Positions 12,978-25,679 of a DNA stretch of 64,000 nt are shown piece after piece. Under the pieces are notes generated by a model. The model saw only the letters and a list, made by a program, of their open reading frames with translations, made no database searches and had not been told where the DNA came from. The DNA is from Tragulus kanchil (taxonomy: Eukaryota; Chordata; Mammalia; Artiodactyla; Tragulidae), in NCBI GenBank assembly GCA_022376925.1, contig JAIOJX010000004.1, forward strand, positions 1,364,001-1,428,000, written 5' to 3'. Position numbers and translations under genes: made by a program. The first letter of the stretch is position 1. Each line of letters starts with the position of its first letter.

Positions 12978-14380
12978 TCCCTGGGACCCTCATGGGGGTC
13001 TGAAATGAAAGACATCCAGGTTTACCCGAAGAGCAAATCTGGCAAGGTCAAAGCTCTAGAAGGCCCAGATGAGGCAGTCAATTCCTTTGAAAGAAAGTCA
13101 AAAGGCATGCAGGCCACACCTTTTCGAGGTAGTTGATGGCTATAGCAGCATCCTGTTGTCATAGAAACAAAAAGGAATCTTAGAGATCCCCCCGTTCAAA
13201 CTTCAGTTGATAGATGCAGAACATGAGGTCCAAGGGAAGGAAGCGCATGGGTCATGATTTCACAGCATGTTGCGAGTGGAACCAGGGCTGGAGTCCATGT
13301 CCTCTGATTTCAAATCAAGTGCTGTTTTTCCACCCCAAGCACTGCTTGGTCCTGCTCCTCCACCTGGGGAAACGGCTGCCATGAGTGACAAGTCTCAGCA
13401 GCATGAGCTTCCAACAGTTCTCACCTTTGGATGCAGCAAGGCCAGATTCAAGGGCTATAAATTGATATAAATGGGACTTTGCCCCAAGCTTGTGGAAAAG
13501 ATTCCCAAATCTTTCAAACAACACTCTGATGCTGCTGGTCCTGCCCGAGCCTCTTCAGGAAAAGACTTGTTCTAGGAAACTGAGCATGTCAGAGCAGGAA
13601 GACCTGCGGCCATGGCAACAGTGGGGAGCTGTCTGTCTTCAGCTTCCCTCTGAGGCTGCTGCAGGGACAGTTTTCGTCTGAATGCTCGTTGCCCTGTTTC
13701 TTCCACGGTGAATAAATGGAGAATGTCCTGAAGAGGAGGACTGGCGTGGACATAGGGAAGAGCTAGTGGAAGTCTGTGACTGACACGGAGGAGCTGGCCA
13801 GGAGGACGCACACTTGGACCCAGACTTGGAGTGTCTGGCACACAGCAGGACAGACAGGAACCAGTGAGTAGTTTCAACATGGCTATGACAGACACAAACA
13901 AGCAAGAGACGTGTGCTTTTGGAACACAACTCTGACCAAGGCAGGCACAGGGAGGATGTGTTTTGACAGTGCATGTGAGCAGGCACAGCAAAGAAGGAAT
14001 ATTTGGAGACATCTATGATTGAGATAGGACACAGTGTGCAATCATGTTTGGAACATGAGCAAGACAAACCAGGCACAGTAAAGGGAAAACAGACTGTGAG
14101 GCAAGGACGACTATGAGGCCAGGAAGAGGGAGTCCTAGCAAATAAGAAGATCCCTTCAAGGGCATCCCTGAAGGAGAACCCCCAGTGAACATGGAGGCCC
14201 TCTCATCCCCTGCCACCTTCTGGAATCCTGGAGGGAAATCCCGATGGGCACAGTGTGCCTGCACCAACAGATGGAATGCTGGGTGAAGAGAACACCAGAT
14301 GCAGTCATGCACAAGCAGCAGCTTAGGACTTGGCCCTCTTTTGGAAGGATGTCTGTCTTCAGGGTCACTGCCCCAGGGGC
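12978..14380 (-). other. Probable HTR4 3' UTR / 3' flank, no coding exon recognised
   Basis: This stretch directly follows the HTR4(b) stop on the minus strand and should be 3' UTR for an unknown distance. It is less AT-rich than the introns. Several overlapping open frames around 13.3-14.3 kb on both strands match nothing I recognise and lack convincing splice sites. About 13150-13340 resembles an ancient mammalian interspersed repeat of MIR-like type. I see no second gene. Confidence 0.4.
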
Positions 14381-14471
14381 CTAAGTGTCACTGGGCTGAG
14401 CAGCCACCAAAGGAGAACTTGCTTGGGGGTGGGCCTGACTCTCCCATTGGCCACCACATTCCACTGCATCC
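14381..14471 (-). CDS. HTR4: HTR4 terminal coding exon, 5-HT4(b)-type C-tail and stop
   Basis: This 91-bp coding part of a last exon is too short for a standalone ORF call. On the minus strand the acceptor is ccctctctag. The first G completes Arg359 (AG from the previous exon), and 29 more codons follow before TAG at 14383-14381. The tail starts [12 protein letters not shown] and ends [12 protein letters not shown], matching the human 5-HT4(b) tail except for a few residues in the middle (AHPQA rather than a CHPPA-like stretch, as I recall it). Spliced to the upstream exon it gives a 388-residue receptor, the human 5-HT4(b) length. The C-tail sets coupling, desensitisation and partner binding in this family. 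Exact phase, frame, length and stop agreement make the call strong despite the short span. The remaining bases of the exon are 3' UTR. Confidence 0.95.
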
Positions 14472-15400
14472 CTAGAGAGGGGAGAAGATCACAGAACCTC
14501 AGAGTTGGAATGGACAAATGGTCTGGTGCAAGAGCCCACACACTCAGGAAAGCCCCTTATGCCATGCAGATGGGTGGTCATTTAGCCCCTGCTTAGGAAT
14601 CTCCACGGACCCACCAGGTCATGTTACTTTTGAGCAATGTTAGTTATTGGAAAGAGTTTATTAATGGTCTACCAAAAATCTGCCTTCTTACAGCTTCTAC
14701 CCAGCGGAACTACTATGCCCTCCAGGCCCACTCAAAATTCTTCCCTCTACTAATGATATACTCCAAGTTTTCTCTTCTCCAGGCTACACATTTCCATTTT
14801 TTAAAATAGTTTGTTATGTATTATGGTTTCCGGATTATTACCCATAATGGTCACTGTCCTCTAAACACAATACTTATTAAAATGATCTCTCTTGAAATAC
14901 AGAACCAAACAGCCCAAATCTACACAGTAAGTCTGACTTATGTCACATACTTTTCACCATCAATTTAGTTTACCTCTATGGATGTGGTTAGCATTAAGTG
15001 CATTTTTGACAACAAGAATATTCTGTTGGCTTATATGATAAACACACTGCCAGCTTTAATATTTTTGATACAAACAGCTGTCGATTCCTGTACATTGGTG
15101 CACTTTACTTTTATTTATTTATTTACTCATTCATTTATTTTGCCAAAATATAGGATATTCATTTGTGTCAGTTTAATTTCATTTTATTGATTTGGTATTA
15201 TTTTAATCAATTGAGATCATTCTAAATCGTAACAATTTCAACAACCAAGACAGGATTATTTACCACTGACTCAAGTGAGACTTTAAGGCTTCCACAAGCA
15301 CATTAGAAGATCAGATAATATATCACTACCTAGATCTTTCAGTTTAGTATCTTCTGACTTTTAGATCTTCGATCTTCATTCAAGAGAAAAATATATTGAT
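14472..15400 (-). other. HTR4 intron sequence, no exon recognised
   Basis: Intron immediately upstream (on the minus strand) of the 5-HT4(b) exon. 14480-14560 resembles an old interspersed repeat (cagaacctcagagttggaat). 14600-15400 is AT-rich with no feature I can name. Confidence 0.5.
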
Positions 15401-16168
15401 CAGACAGGGCTAAACTAGAGAACCGCGGTACCCCATCACAGACTGCCTTCCCAGAAAATGGGTAATAGTCAGTGCGCCTGAGAATGGACCCACCCATGGA
15501 AGGCTTTGTACAATGCCTTGCTGAAATGACTCTGTTAAGCATTCTGTCCTAAGAGATAATGAAATGAGCTGACATGAATCATTTTTTATTGAAGCAACAC
15601 TGACTCTTGCATACATATAATGTGTGTAATAGCTATTTTTGAATTTTAGTAATTCAAAAAATTTGGTATATTTCAAACTGTGAGTCTATAGCTTCTGGAG
15701 TCTAACTTTAGTCATTCCTTAAGAATTGGGGCAATATTCACCAGTCTCCAGGCTCCTATCATATCCTGAGTTCACAAAAGAGTACCAGTCAGAGATCTCA
15801 CCCACCAATTCTATTAATCCCCTGAGATATATTAATAATACATCTTGGCTCACAGACAGTTAAAAGCTTTCCATCAGTCTCAGGTAGAAACTTTCTCTCT
15901 CTGATGTTCTCTTCTTTCCAGTTGGAAGACTATTATTGAAGCAGAATATGCAAGATTTCTTCCCTAAATAATGAGAGCTAACTATTTCTGGGTTTTCTAC
16001 TTGCTCTGAACATAGCTATTGATTCAGCCTTAGTTATATATTCCTTCTTCCAGAATTTTCATGCCATTTTCAAGCATAAACTTGCTAGAAAACTCAAGGT
16101 GCAGCCTCATGGTTTTACATACCCCTCACATTTTTCTCTGTCTTATTCACTGAACATATTATTAAAAG

Positions 16169-16287
16169 AAAGAATGAATGAATGATTAGAAAGGAAGGAA
16201 GAAGGGAAGGAGAGAAGGAAGGAAGAAGGGGAGTAAGGAAAGAAGGAGGGAGGGAGGGAAAGGAGGAGGAAGAAGAGAAGGAAGGAC
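16169..16287. repeat. Imperfect GGAA/GAAGG purine microsatellite
   Basis: About 119 bases of nearly pure purine on the plus strand (aaggaaggaagaagggaagg and variants). It opens meaningless Glu/Gly/Arg-rich and Ser/Phe/Leu-rich frames on the two strands. Confidence 0.9.
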
Positions 16288-17207
16288 TTTTCATTTCTCA
16301 CTGGCCAAATTCCCTTTGTATCATGCTTATTACCAGTATCAGCAACAGTGAAAAAACAGCCACTCATTAGGGCACCACCTGTGTGCCAGGCCCTGGACTA
16401 AGTGTGTTATATGCATTAACTCATGTATTCTAAACCCGTTTACAGACAGGGCTAAACTAGAGAACCGTACCCCATCACAGACTGCCTTCCCAGAAAATGG
16501 GTAATAGTCAGTGCGCCTGAGAATGGACCCACCCATGGAAGGCTTTGTACAATGCCTTGCTGAAATGACTCTGTTAAGCATTCTGTCCTAAGAGATAATG
16601 AAATGAGCTGACATGAATCATTTTTTATTGAAGCAACACTGACTCTTGCATACATATAATGTGTGTAATAGCTATTTTTGAATTTTAGTAATTCAAAAAA
16701 TTTGGTATATTTCAAACTGTGAGTCTATAGCTTCTGGAGTCTAACTTTAGTCATTCCTTAAGAATTGGGGCAATATTCACCAGTCTCCAGGCTCCTATCA
16801 TATCCTGAGTTCACAAAAGAGTACCAGTCAGAGATCTCACCCACCAATTCTATTAATCCCCTGAGATATATTAATAATACATCTTGGCTCACAGACAGTT
16901 AAAAGCTTTCCATCAGTCTCAGGTAGAAACTTTCTCTCTCTGATGTTCTCTTCTTTCCAGTTGGAAGACTATTATTGAAGCAGAATATGCAAGATTTCTT
17001 CCCTAAATAATGAGAGCTAACTATTTCTGGGTTTTCTACTTGCTCTGAACATAGCTATTGATTCAGCCTTAGTTATATATTCCTTCTTCCAGAATTTTCA
17101 TGCCATTTTCAAGCATAAACTTGCTAGAAAACTCAAGGTGCAGCCTCATGGTTTTACATACCCCTCACATTTTTCTCTGTCTTATTCACTGAACATATTA
17201 TTAAAAG

Positions 17208-17326
17208 AAAGAATGAATGAATGATTAGAAAGGAAGGAAGAAGGGAAGGAGAGAAGGAAGGAAGAAGGGGAGTAAGGAAAGAAGGAGGGAGGGAGGGAAA
17301 GGAGGAGGAAGAAGAGAAGGAAGGAC
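17208..17326. repeat. Purine microsatellite, second copy from duplication 4
   Basis: Same tract as 16169-16287 with apparently the same repeat structure. A hypervariable tract unchanged between copies argues for assembly duplication rather than an old event. Confidence 0.9.
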
Positions 17327-17400
17327 TTTTCATTTCTCACTGGCCAAATTCCCTTTGTATCATGCTTATTACCAGTATCAGCAACAGTGAAAAAACAGCC

Positions 17401-17559
17401 ACTCATTAGGGCACCACCTGTGTGCCAGGCCCTGGACTAAGTGTGTTATATGCATTAACTCATGTATTCTAAACCCGTTTACAGACAAGGAAACTGAGCT
17501 TCAGAGTTTAAATAATCTTCCTCTATTTACTCAGTTAATAAATGACAGGATCAGACGTT
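17401..17559 (-). repeat. MIR SINE, minus orientation
   Basis: It reads gtgtgccaggccctggacta, then acagacaaggaaactgagct, then tttactcagttaataaatga. Part of it also lies at the end of copy 1 of duplication 4 (about 16362-16442). Confidence 0.7.
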
Positions 17560-17572
17560 AAATTCTGGTCAT

Positions 17573-17855
17573 CTTTTTCAATTTCTTTTTCTTTTTCCCC
17601 ATCATGCCTCTTTTTATTTTTGTATTTAGTTTCATCCATCTCTTATTCTTTGCATGTGTGGGCTTCCCAATGCAGTGGCCTCTCACGTTGCAGAGCACTG
17701 GCTCTGGGCACATGTGCTCCATAGTGCTGGCTCATAATTGGACACAACAGTCCAGCCACTCAACAGCATGTGGGATCTTCTCAGGCCTAGGATTGAACCA
17801 GTGCCCCTTGCAATGCAAGGTGGACCCTTTACCCACTGGACCACCAGGGAAGCCC
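17573..17855 (-). mobile_element. CHR-type tRNA-derived SINE, minus orientation, 13-bp target duplication
   Basis: Its head is at the right (ctggaccaccagggaagccc) and a T-rich tail is at the left. The 13-bp aaattctggtcat flanks it exactly at 17560-17572 and 17856-17868. Confidence 0.88.
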
Positions 17856-17868
17856 AAATTCTGGTCAT

Positions 17869-18318
17869 TTTTGATTCCAAAGTCTGGGTCCTGTCACTCA
17901 TCATCTTAAGAACCAATACTGGTGAGTTCAGGTTCTGCTGTCACTAGCATTTTCTTGTCCCACTACGACAGACTCTAGGGTAAAATGAATAAGTGTATAT
18001 TACATCTGTTCCTCCTATGGGAAGCCTACAGTGTGATGTGTCTCCTTTTACTGAAACACAGTGTGACTGGGACGTTAACACAGAACTCTTACCTCTTGCC
18101 CACTAAAGGAGCATATTTGCCAAGAGGTACAAATATTTTCTGTGATTCAGAACCAGGGAGACTAGGTGGAAAAGGATAAAGAACCTGAGAAATCAGGAGG
18201 ATAGTAGAGAGAATAGAGGAAGGGGCTAAGTGAGTAAATTTAACAAAGAATAAGGAGAGAGAATGGAAGACAAAGACCTGAGATAAACAGAACCACTGAT
18301 TTGGGGGTGTGGAAGGCT
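17869..18318. other. HTR4 intron, unique, no feature seen
   Basis: Unique intronic sequence containing a purine-rich stretch near 18180-18310. No exon or repeat recognised. Confidence 0.5.
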
Positions 18319-20489
18319 ACAGAGCAGTTAGGGAGCATGGATGAGGTTCTTTGAGAAGTGTATTCAAAAGGTTAGACTGGTTCTCTCATATAATCCTTCC
18401 AGATAATCAATTAAAGACTGAGATTTCTGCAGAATTGCTATTGGATGTTTAATAACACTCCTTTTTATCCAGACAACATCAGTATAGCTCTAGTCAAGTA
18501 GAGAAGGCATGAAGAAAGGAAAATGTCCAGCCTCTTAACTCCATGGAGAACTCACAACCAACTCCCTCTCAGCAGGAAGAAAGGAGACTCGAGAATAATG
18601 ATAGGGTGATCTTATATCCTGTGTGGCCTGTGTCAGTCTCAGTTTACTGTACTAATCTAATTGTTCACTGTTAATAGTTTAATGTCATCTGCTTTTTAGG
18701 TCTTCATTCAAGATGAAGAATCATGGTGCAATATGCTGCCCCCCAAGACTTTGAATCCCACTCAGTGCACATGACATCAACGTGCAGTGAGTCCCTTCCC
18801 TTTCAACGGCAAGGCCACCTTATTCACTCAGCAATCTGAACAGTAAACCAGAAGACAGGAACCTGGAGTCTAAGGCCTTTTTAGCCTCCATCCATGGCAT
18901 GCCCCTGATGACTCAGTCCCTTTCCTGGGCCTCATTTTCCACATTCGTTAAACGAGGAGGGCTATCTACGAGATTCTTTGCAGCTCTGACATTTTGGTTC
19001 TATGTGTAGCAGAGATGGTGGGTGACAGATGCAGACCTTCTGATTGGGCACCAGCTGTGTGTGGGACTGTTCTCCAAAGCTGTGGGTAATTGCTTTGAAT
19101 CTGGCTTTTAATGTTCTATTGTTAGTATCTGATATTTTATATTCTGTGTAGAGGGAGGAGGCTTCACTGGAAACACAGGGAGGATCATTTTGGGATTTGT
19201 ATTAAAGAATCTAAAAGACCTCAATCTCTAAACCTGTGAAGTTACACTGCAAAGCTGTTAAATGGATATGGTTAGGAGAGGATAGGGAGAGGCTGGGATG
19301 CTGCAACTTAAAATGTAGCAAGATCACAACTGTCTTTCCTCAAACATATGCTTGATCAGAAACATTGGCAGAGCCACTCAAAACGCCTCATGCCAAACAT
19401 TATTCAGAGCAGTTAGGGAGCATGGATGAGGTTCTTTGAGAAGTGTATTCAAAAGGTTAGACTGGTTCTCTCATATAATCCTTCCAGATAATCAATTAAA
19501 GACTGAGATTTCTGCAGAATTGCTATTGGATGTTTAATAACACTCCTTTTTATCCAGACAACATCAGTATAGCTCTAGTCAAGTAGAGAAGGCATGAAGA
19601 AAGGAAAATGTCCAGCCTCTTAACTCCATGGAGAACTCACAACCAACTCCCTCTCAGCAGGAAGAAAGGAGACTCGAGAATAATGATAGGGTGATCTTAT
19701 ATCCTGTGTGGCCTGTGTCAGTCTCAGTTTACTGTACTAATCTAATTGTTCACTGTTAATAGTTTAATGTCATCTGCTTTTTAGGTCTTCATTCAAGATG
19801 AAGAATCATGGTGCAATATGCTGCCCCCCAAGACTTTGAATCCCACTCAGTGCACATGACATCAACGTGCAGTGAGTCCCTTCCCTTTCAACGGCAAGGC
19901 CACCTTATTCACTCAGCAATCTGAACAGTAAACCAGAAGACAGGAACCTGGAGTCTAAGGCCTTTTTAGCCTCCATCCATGGCATGCCCCTGATGACTCA
20001 GTCCCTTTCCTGGGCCTCATTTTCCACATTCGTTAAACGAGGAGGGCTATCTACGAGATTCTTTGCAGCTCTGACATTTTGGTTCTATGTGTAGCAGAGA
20101 TGGTGGGTGACAGATGCAGACCTTCTGATTGGGCACCAGCTGTGTGTGGGACTGTTCTCCAAAGCTGTGGGTAATTGCTTTGAATCTGGCTTTTAATGTT
20201 CTATTGTTAGTATCTGATATTTTATATTCTGTGTAGAGGGAGGAGGCTTCACTGGAAACACAGGGAGGATCATTTTGGGATTTGTATTAAAGAATCTAAA
20301 AGACCTCAATCTCTAAACCTGTGAAGTTACACTGCAAAGCTGTTAAATGGATATGGTTAGGAGAGGATAGGGAGAGGCTGGGATGCTGCAACTTAAAATG
20401 TAGCAAGATCACAACTGTCTTTCCTCAAACATATGCTTGATCAGAAACATTGGCAGAGCCACTCAAAACGCCTGATGCCAAACATTATT
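18319..20489 (+). repeat. Direct duplication 5, offset 1085 bp
   Basis: 18319-19404 recurs at 19405-20489, near identical (for example gcctcatgcc versus gcctgatgcc at the far end). The copies abut with almost no filler. Confidence 0.96.
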
Positions 20490-21270
20490 AAAAAAGAATC
20501 TCTGATATTTTAACAGATGAGTTTTTAAAATGCAGTTTCTTGTTCTAATAGTTATAGTAATAACCTCTACAATTTATGAAGCTTTTTGTATCATTTTCCA
20601 CATATAACCTTTCACATAACTCTATAAGGAAGGTAGGTAGGTGCCATGGAGGGGTTTGGAATGACTGGGTAGGTAACAGTGGATCTATTGCTACAAATCA
20701 GATAGTCTGTCTCCCAAATCAGGAATTCTGTCCACTGGGAAACACTGAAATCATTGTACAGTGGGAAGAGTTTTGTGATGAAGTCTCATATTAACAGTTG
20801 AAGAAATGGAGTTAAAATTACATTTGTTCCAGAAGAAGATGGAAGAGGCAGAGGAGGAGGAGAAGGAAAAAGAGGGAAAGAGAAGGATCATTAGCTAAGT
20901 CATCTTTCCCAAAACTGTCCAGAGACTATGTGCGTCAGAATTATCTTGAATACCTATAACACATCCAGATCCTTAGGCCCCACATCGGACCTCTAACAAC
21001 AGCATATAATTCTTGGGCACATGGGCGTATAAGGTTCCCTGAGGAGGTGAATGTCCAGTTGCTCTACTCTCACCTGAGGAAGAACTTAGCACTGGAGACG
21101 TAGGGGCAGTAAGAGAAAAAAGTGAATGGAAAGAGCTAGAATTGGAGGCATTTCAGTGGTTCTTCACAAGGGATCAGAAAGGAAGCACTGAAATGCATGA
21201 ACACATTTTAGCTGAGTGGACAAGGAGCATTTGTTGTATTTTATAACATTGATGATGAAATGTGGAGAGA
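20490..21270. other. HTR4 intron with old repeats
   Basis: About 20530-20650 is MIR-like on the minus strand. About 20920-21050 resembles an old hAT-Charlie-type fragment (atccttaggccccacatc). A purine-rich tract lies at 20830-20885. No exon. Confidence 0.45.
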
Positions 21271-23573
21271 TCTGGTGATGTATCATAAAAATGAGATAGC
21301 AAAAAGCATAAATGCACAAAGCAAATGTTTAAGGATGTTTTGCAAGTGATGAAAAAAGTAGAATGACTTATTCCCTGATAAAAACTAAAAGAACTGTTTT
21401 AAGTAAGCACATAGACTTGTACTGAGTTATCAGTAAGGTCAGTAGCTCAAAAGATGATAGCCTGGGACAATTTCTTCATTTGTCTTTAGATCACTATCAA
21501 CCAGAACACAATATTGACTCTGAGTCAATATTAGTCAATATTTAGGATTTCCCAAACATGCAGTGCTTTTCACAGGTGATACACCAAAGAAAGAGGCATA
21601 GCATGAAACAATCTGAATCACAGTGAGTAGATTCAATATTTCTTTTACTCATTCTGCTTATTTTAAAGAGAAATATGCGGTTTGGTCTCACTCTGGCTTC
21701 AACAAGTCTCTAATAGCTAATAAGATGGAGAACAGGTCTTTGCTTAGAGTTTTTGGCAAGCAATATTAGTAAATTTTAATACTAATAAGACTTGCAAAAA
21801 ACAATGATTTGCTTTGTTTTCTTTGAATTTATTTTTAAAATCATCTCTTCTATATGATTTTGCATTTTAAGATGATGATAGAGTTTCCTTTACAAATAGA
21901 TTTATTTAAATTTTAAAAAATGTATTTAAAGATAGACAAAAAATAAATAGCATGGGCAGAACGCTAATATAGGTAAAAACTGTGAAAATGGCAGGCAAAT
22001 GACAAAAAACCCTGTGAAAGCATAACCGCAGGGAGCACAATATCTTGACAAGGACATAAAGCAATGCATCCTCAGGGTGGAAACTCTGGGATCTTAGGCC
22101 AGCACTCTTTTTATTATTTTGTGCTGCTTGAAGAAAGGACCCCAGATAGCTGAATTTGCACAATTTGGAATGCCTAACCTTGTAGCTCTGGATGAAACAT
22201 ATTCTAAAGGGCTCTTTAATTTTATCACCAGCATCAGACATGTACATGTTTAAACATACCAAAGTACAACATCAAATCAGTACACATGGTTTATTCTAAT
22301 CCCAACACACCTCTATTTATCCATATCCACACACAGTTAAAGTCATACTAATTCCCTTATGAGACTTTTTACCATTGTCCACCACAGTTATTGAAAGACA
22401 AATAAAATACTAGAACTTTGAGTCTGGTGATGTATCATAAAATGAGATAGCAAAAGCATAAATGCACAAAGCAAATGTTTAAGGATGTTTTGCAAGTGAT
22501 GAAAAAGTAGAATGACTTATTCCCTGATAAAACTAAAGAACTGTTTTAAGTAAGCACATAGACTTGTACTGAGTTATCAGTAAGGTCAGTAGCTCAAAAG
22601 ATGATAGCCTGGGACAATTTCTTCATTTGTCTTTAGATCACTATCAACCAGAACACAATATTGACTCTGAGTCAATATTAGTCAATATTTAGGATTTCCC
22701 AAACATGCAGTGCTTTTCACAGGTGATACACCAAAGAAAGAGGCATAGCATGAAACAATCTGAATCACAGTGAGTAGATTCAATATTTCTTTTACTCATT
22801 CTGCTTATTTTAAAGAGAAATATGCGGTTTGGTCTCACTCTGGCTTCAACAAGTCTCTAATAGCTAATAAGATGGAGAACAGGTCTTTGCTTAGAGTTTT
22901 TGGCAAGCAATATTAGTAAATTTTAATACTAATAAGACTTGCAAAAAACAATGATTTGCTTTGTTTTCTTTGAATTTATTTTTAAAATCATCTCTTCTAT
23001 ATGATTTTGCATTTTAAGATGATGATAGAGTTTCCTTTACAAATAGATTTATTTAAATTTTAAAAAATGTATTTAAAGATAGACAAAAAATAAATAGCAT
23101 GGGCAGAACGCTAATATAGGTAAAAACTGTGAAAATGGCAGGCAAATGACAAAAAACCCTGTGAAAGCATAACCGCAGGGAGCACAATATCTTGACAAGG
23201 ACATAAAGCAATGCATCCTCAGGGTGGAAACTCTGGGATCTTAGGCCAGCACTCTTTTTATTATTTTGTGCTGCTTGAAGAAAGGACCCCAGATAGCTGA
23301 ATTTGCACAATTTGGAATGCCTAACCTTGTAGCTCTGGATGAAACATATTCTAAAGGGCTCTTTAATTTTATCACCAGCATCAGACATGTACATGTTTAA
23401 ACATACCAAAGTACAACATCAAATCAGTACACATGGTTTATTCTAATCCCAACACACCTCTATTTATCCATATCCACACACAGTTAAAGTCATACTAATT
23501 CCCTTATGAGACTTTTTACCATTGTCCACCACAGTTATTGAAAGACAAATAAAATACTAGAACTTTGAGTCTT
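21271..23573 (+). repeat. Direct duplication 6, offset about 1.15 kb
   Basis: 21271-22422 recurs at 22423-23573. In the first 150 bases several A runs are one shorter in copy 2 (gcaaaaagcat versus gcaaaagcat), while the remainder is essentially identical. This is the pattern of a low-quality contig start. Confidence 0.96.
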
Positions 23574-25679
23574 TGGGGGATTAGGCTGTCTGCCTGTTCC
23601 CTCTGCTAAGTTATTTTGATATGCCAGAACTTAAAAATATGTATGAAAATGTCTTAAATATGAAAAATGTCTTAAAGGTATGGATCGATGACAAAATCAG
23701 CCAGTATTAACTGAATGTTTATTATGTGTCAGTGATTGTGCTAGACTAATCACAGATTATCTCATGTAATTTTCACAACAATCCTATCACAGAGCTTTTT
23801 TCACAGGCTCTAGTTTAGTGGAATGAGGCCTAGCAACTTGCCCGGGTCAAACATCTAGAGAAAGGTGGAGTCATAATCTGAACCAGGCAAATTCAACTCA
23901 GTCTTACCGCACCAGCATCACTGAATGTGCATCTTCACTCAGTAGGCACCCTTGACTCTTAGACCTTGCAGGTAGGAAATGTCCTGCTTTCTAGAAGCTG
24001 CTCAGGTAAGCAGAGAGTGTTTTAAATACAGAAAAGCACCTAAGATCCCACAGGATAAGCCAAGCCTCCAAGAAAAAGAGAAGCAAGTGGTTTGAGAGCC
24101 GAGAGGAGGAAGTGATTAGCTCAGAGACTGAGGGGGTGGGGATCAGGAAAGTTTAGAGCTCATATAGGAACCAGGCCTCAAGAAATGACTAGGCTTGTGC
24201 CAGGCAGGAAGGTCAGAAAGAGCATTTGGGGCAGCAGAAGTAATTCAGAGGCTGGAGAATTCACTAGTTATCTAAGTAAAACTGATCAATCTTGCAAGCT
24301 TATTGCATAGAGAGATCAGGGGAGAATTGGGGAGAATAAGTGGGAAAACCAGATTGGGTCAGGTAAGAAGGGCTTTGTATGTCCTTCACTATCTGCCCAC
24401 TGCAAAACAAACTGTATTGCTCAAGGTTATTCTGTTACAGCTCAATCCAGCTGACATTTACAGTTTAAAATCTCACATGCCTGACTGGCCTTAATATCCT
24501 CTTAAACAATACATGAACATATTCTAAACTCTTTTTTACCAGCATCAGACATGTACATGTTTAAACATACCAAAGTACAACATCAAATCAGTACACATGG
24601 TTTATTCTAATCCCAACACACCTCTATTTATCCATATCCACACACAGTTAAAGTCATACTAATTCCCTTATGAGACTTTTTACCATTGTCCACCACAGTT
24701 ATTGAAAGACAAATAAAATACTAGAACTTTGAGTCTTTGGGGGATTAGGCTGTCTGCCTGTTCCCTCTGCTAAGTTATTTTGATATGCCAGAACTTAAAA
24801 ATATGTATGAAAATGTCTTAAATATGAAAAATGTCTTAAAGGTATGGATCGATGACAAAATCAGCCAGTATTAACTGAATGTTTATTATGTGTCAGTGAT
24901 TGTGCTAGACTAATCACAGATTATCTCATGTAATTTTCACAACAATCCTATCACAGAGCTTTTTTCACAGGCTCTAGTTTAGTGGAATGAGGCCTAGCAA
25001 CTTGCCCGGGTCAAACATCTAGAGAAAGGTGGAGTCATAATCTGAACCAGGCAAATTCAACTCAGTCTTACCGCACCAGCATCACTGAATGTGCATCTTC
25101 ACTCAGTAGGCACCCTTGACTCTTAGACCTTGCAGGTAGGAAATGTCCTGCTTTCTAGAAGCTGCTCAGGTAAGCAGAGAGTGTTTTAAATACAGAAAAG
25201 CACCTAAGATCCCACAGGATAAGCCAAGCCTCCAAGAAAAAGAGAAGCAAGTGGTTTGAGAGCCGAGAGGAGGAAGTGATTAGCTCAGAGACTGAGGGGG
25301 TGGGGATCAGGAAAGTTTAGAGCTCATATAGGAACCAGGCCTCAAGAAATGACTAGGCTTGTGCCAGGCAGGAAGGTCAGAAAGAGCATTTGGGGCAGCA
25401 GAAGTAATTCAGAGGCTGGAGAATTCACTAGTTATCTAAGTAAAACTGATCAATCTTGCAAGCTTATTGCATAGAGAGATCAGGGGAGAATTGGGGAGAA
25501 TAAGTGGGAAAACCAGATTGGGTCAGGTAAGAAGGGCTTTGTATGTCCTTCACTATCTGCCCACTGCAAAACAAACTGTATTGCTCAAGGTTATTCTGTT
25601 ACAGCTCAATCCAGCTGACATTTACAGTTTAAAATCTCACATGCCTGACTGGCCTTAATATCCTCTTAAACAATACATG
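23343..25679 (+). repeat. Direct duplication 7, offset about 1.164 kb
   Basis: 23343-24515 recurs at 24516-25679. Copy 2 begins with a shortened version of aacatattctaaagggctct, losing net about 9 bases. It chains with duplication 6, so about 22200-22420 is present three times. Confidence 0.95.
23700..23925 (-). repeat. MIR SINE, minus orientation (also at 24864-25089)
   Basis: It reads atgtttattatgtgtcagtg, then ttcacaacaatcctatcaca, then ggcctagcaacttgcccggg. The second occurrence is the copy in duplication 7. Confidence 0.75.

Larger units (their letters stand above)
15401..17487 (+). repeat. Direct duplication 4, offset about 1.04 kb
   Basis: 15401-16442 recurs at 16443-17487. The join lies in shared cagaca microhomology. 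Near the start of the block one copy reads aaccgcggtacc and the other aaccgtacc, a 3-bp difference. Both copies contain the same purine-rich tract. Confidence 0.96.

Noticed and set aside
13572..14076. Two overlapping 145-146 codon minus-strand frames as a small gene
   Set aside because: They overlap each other in different frames downstream of the HTR4 stop, have no recognisable domain, and lie in probable 3' UTR or flank.
16182..17409. Glu/Gly/Arg-rich 62-codon frames as proteins
   Set aside because: They are a translated GGAA microsatellite, present twice through duplication 4.
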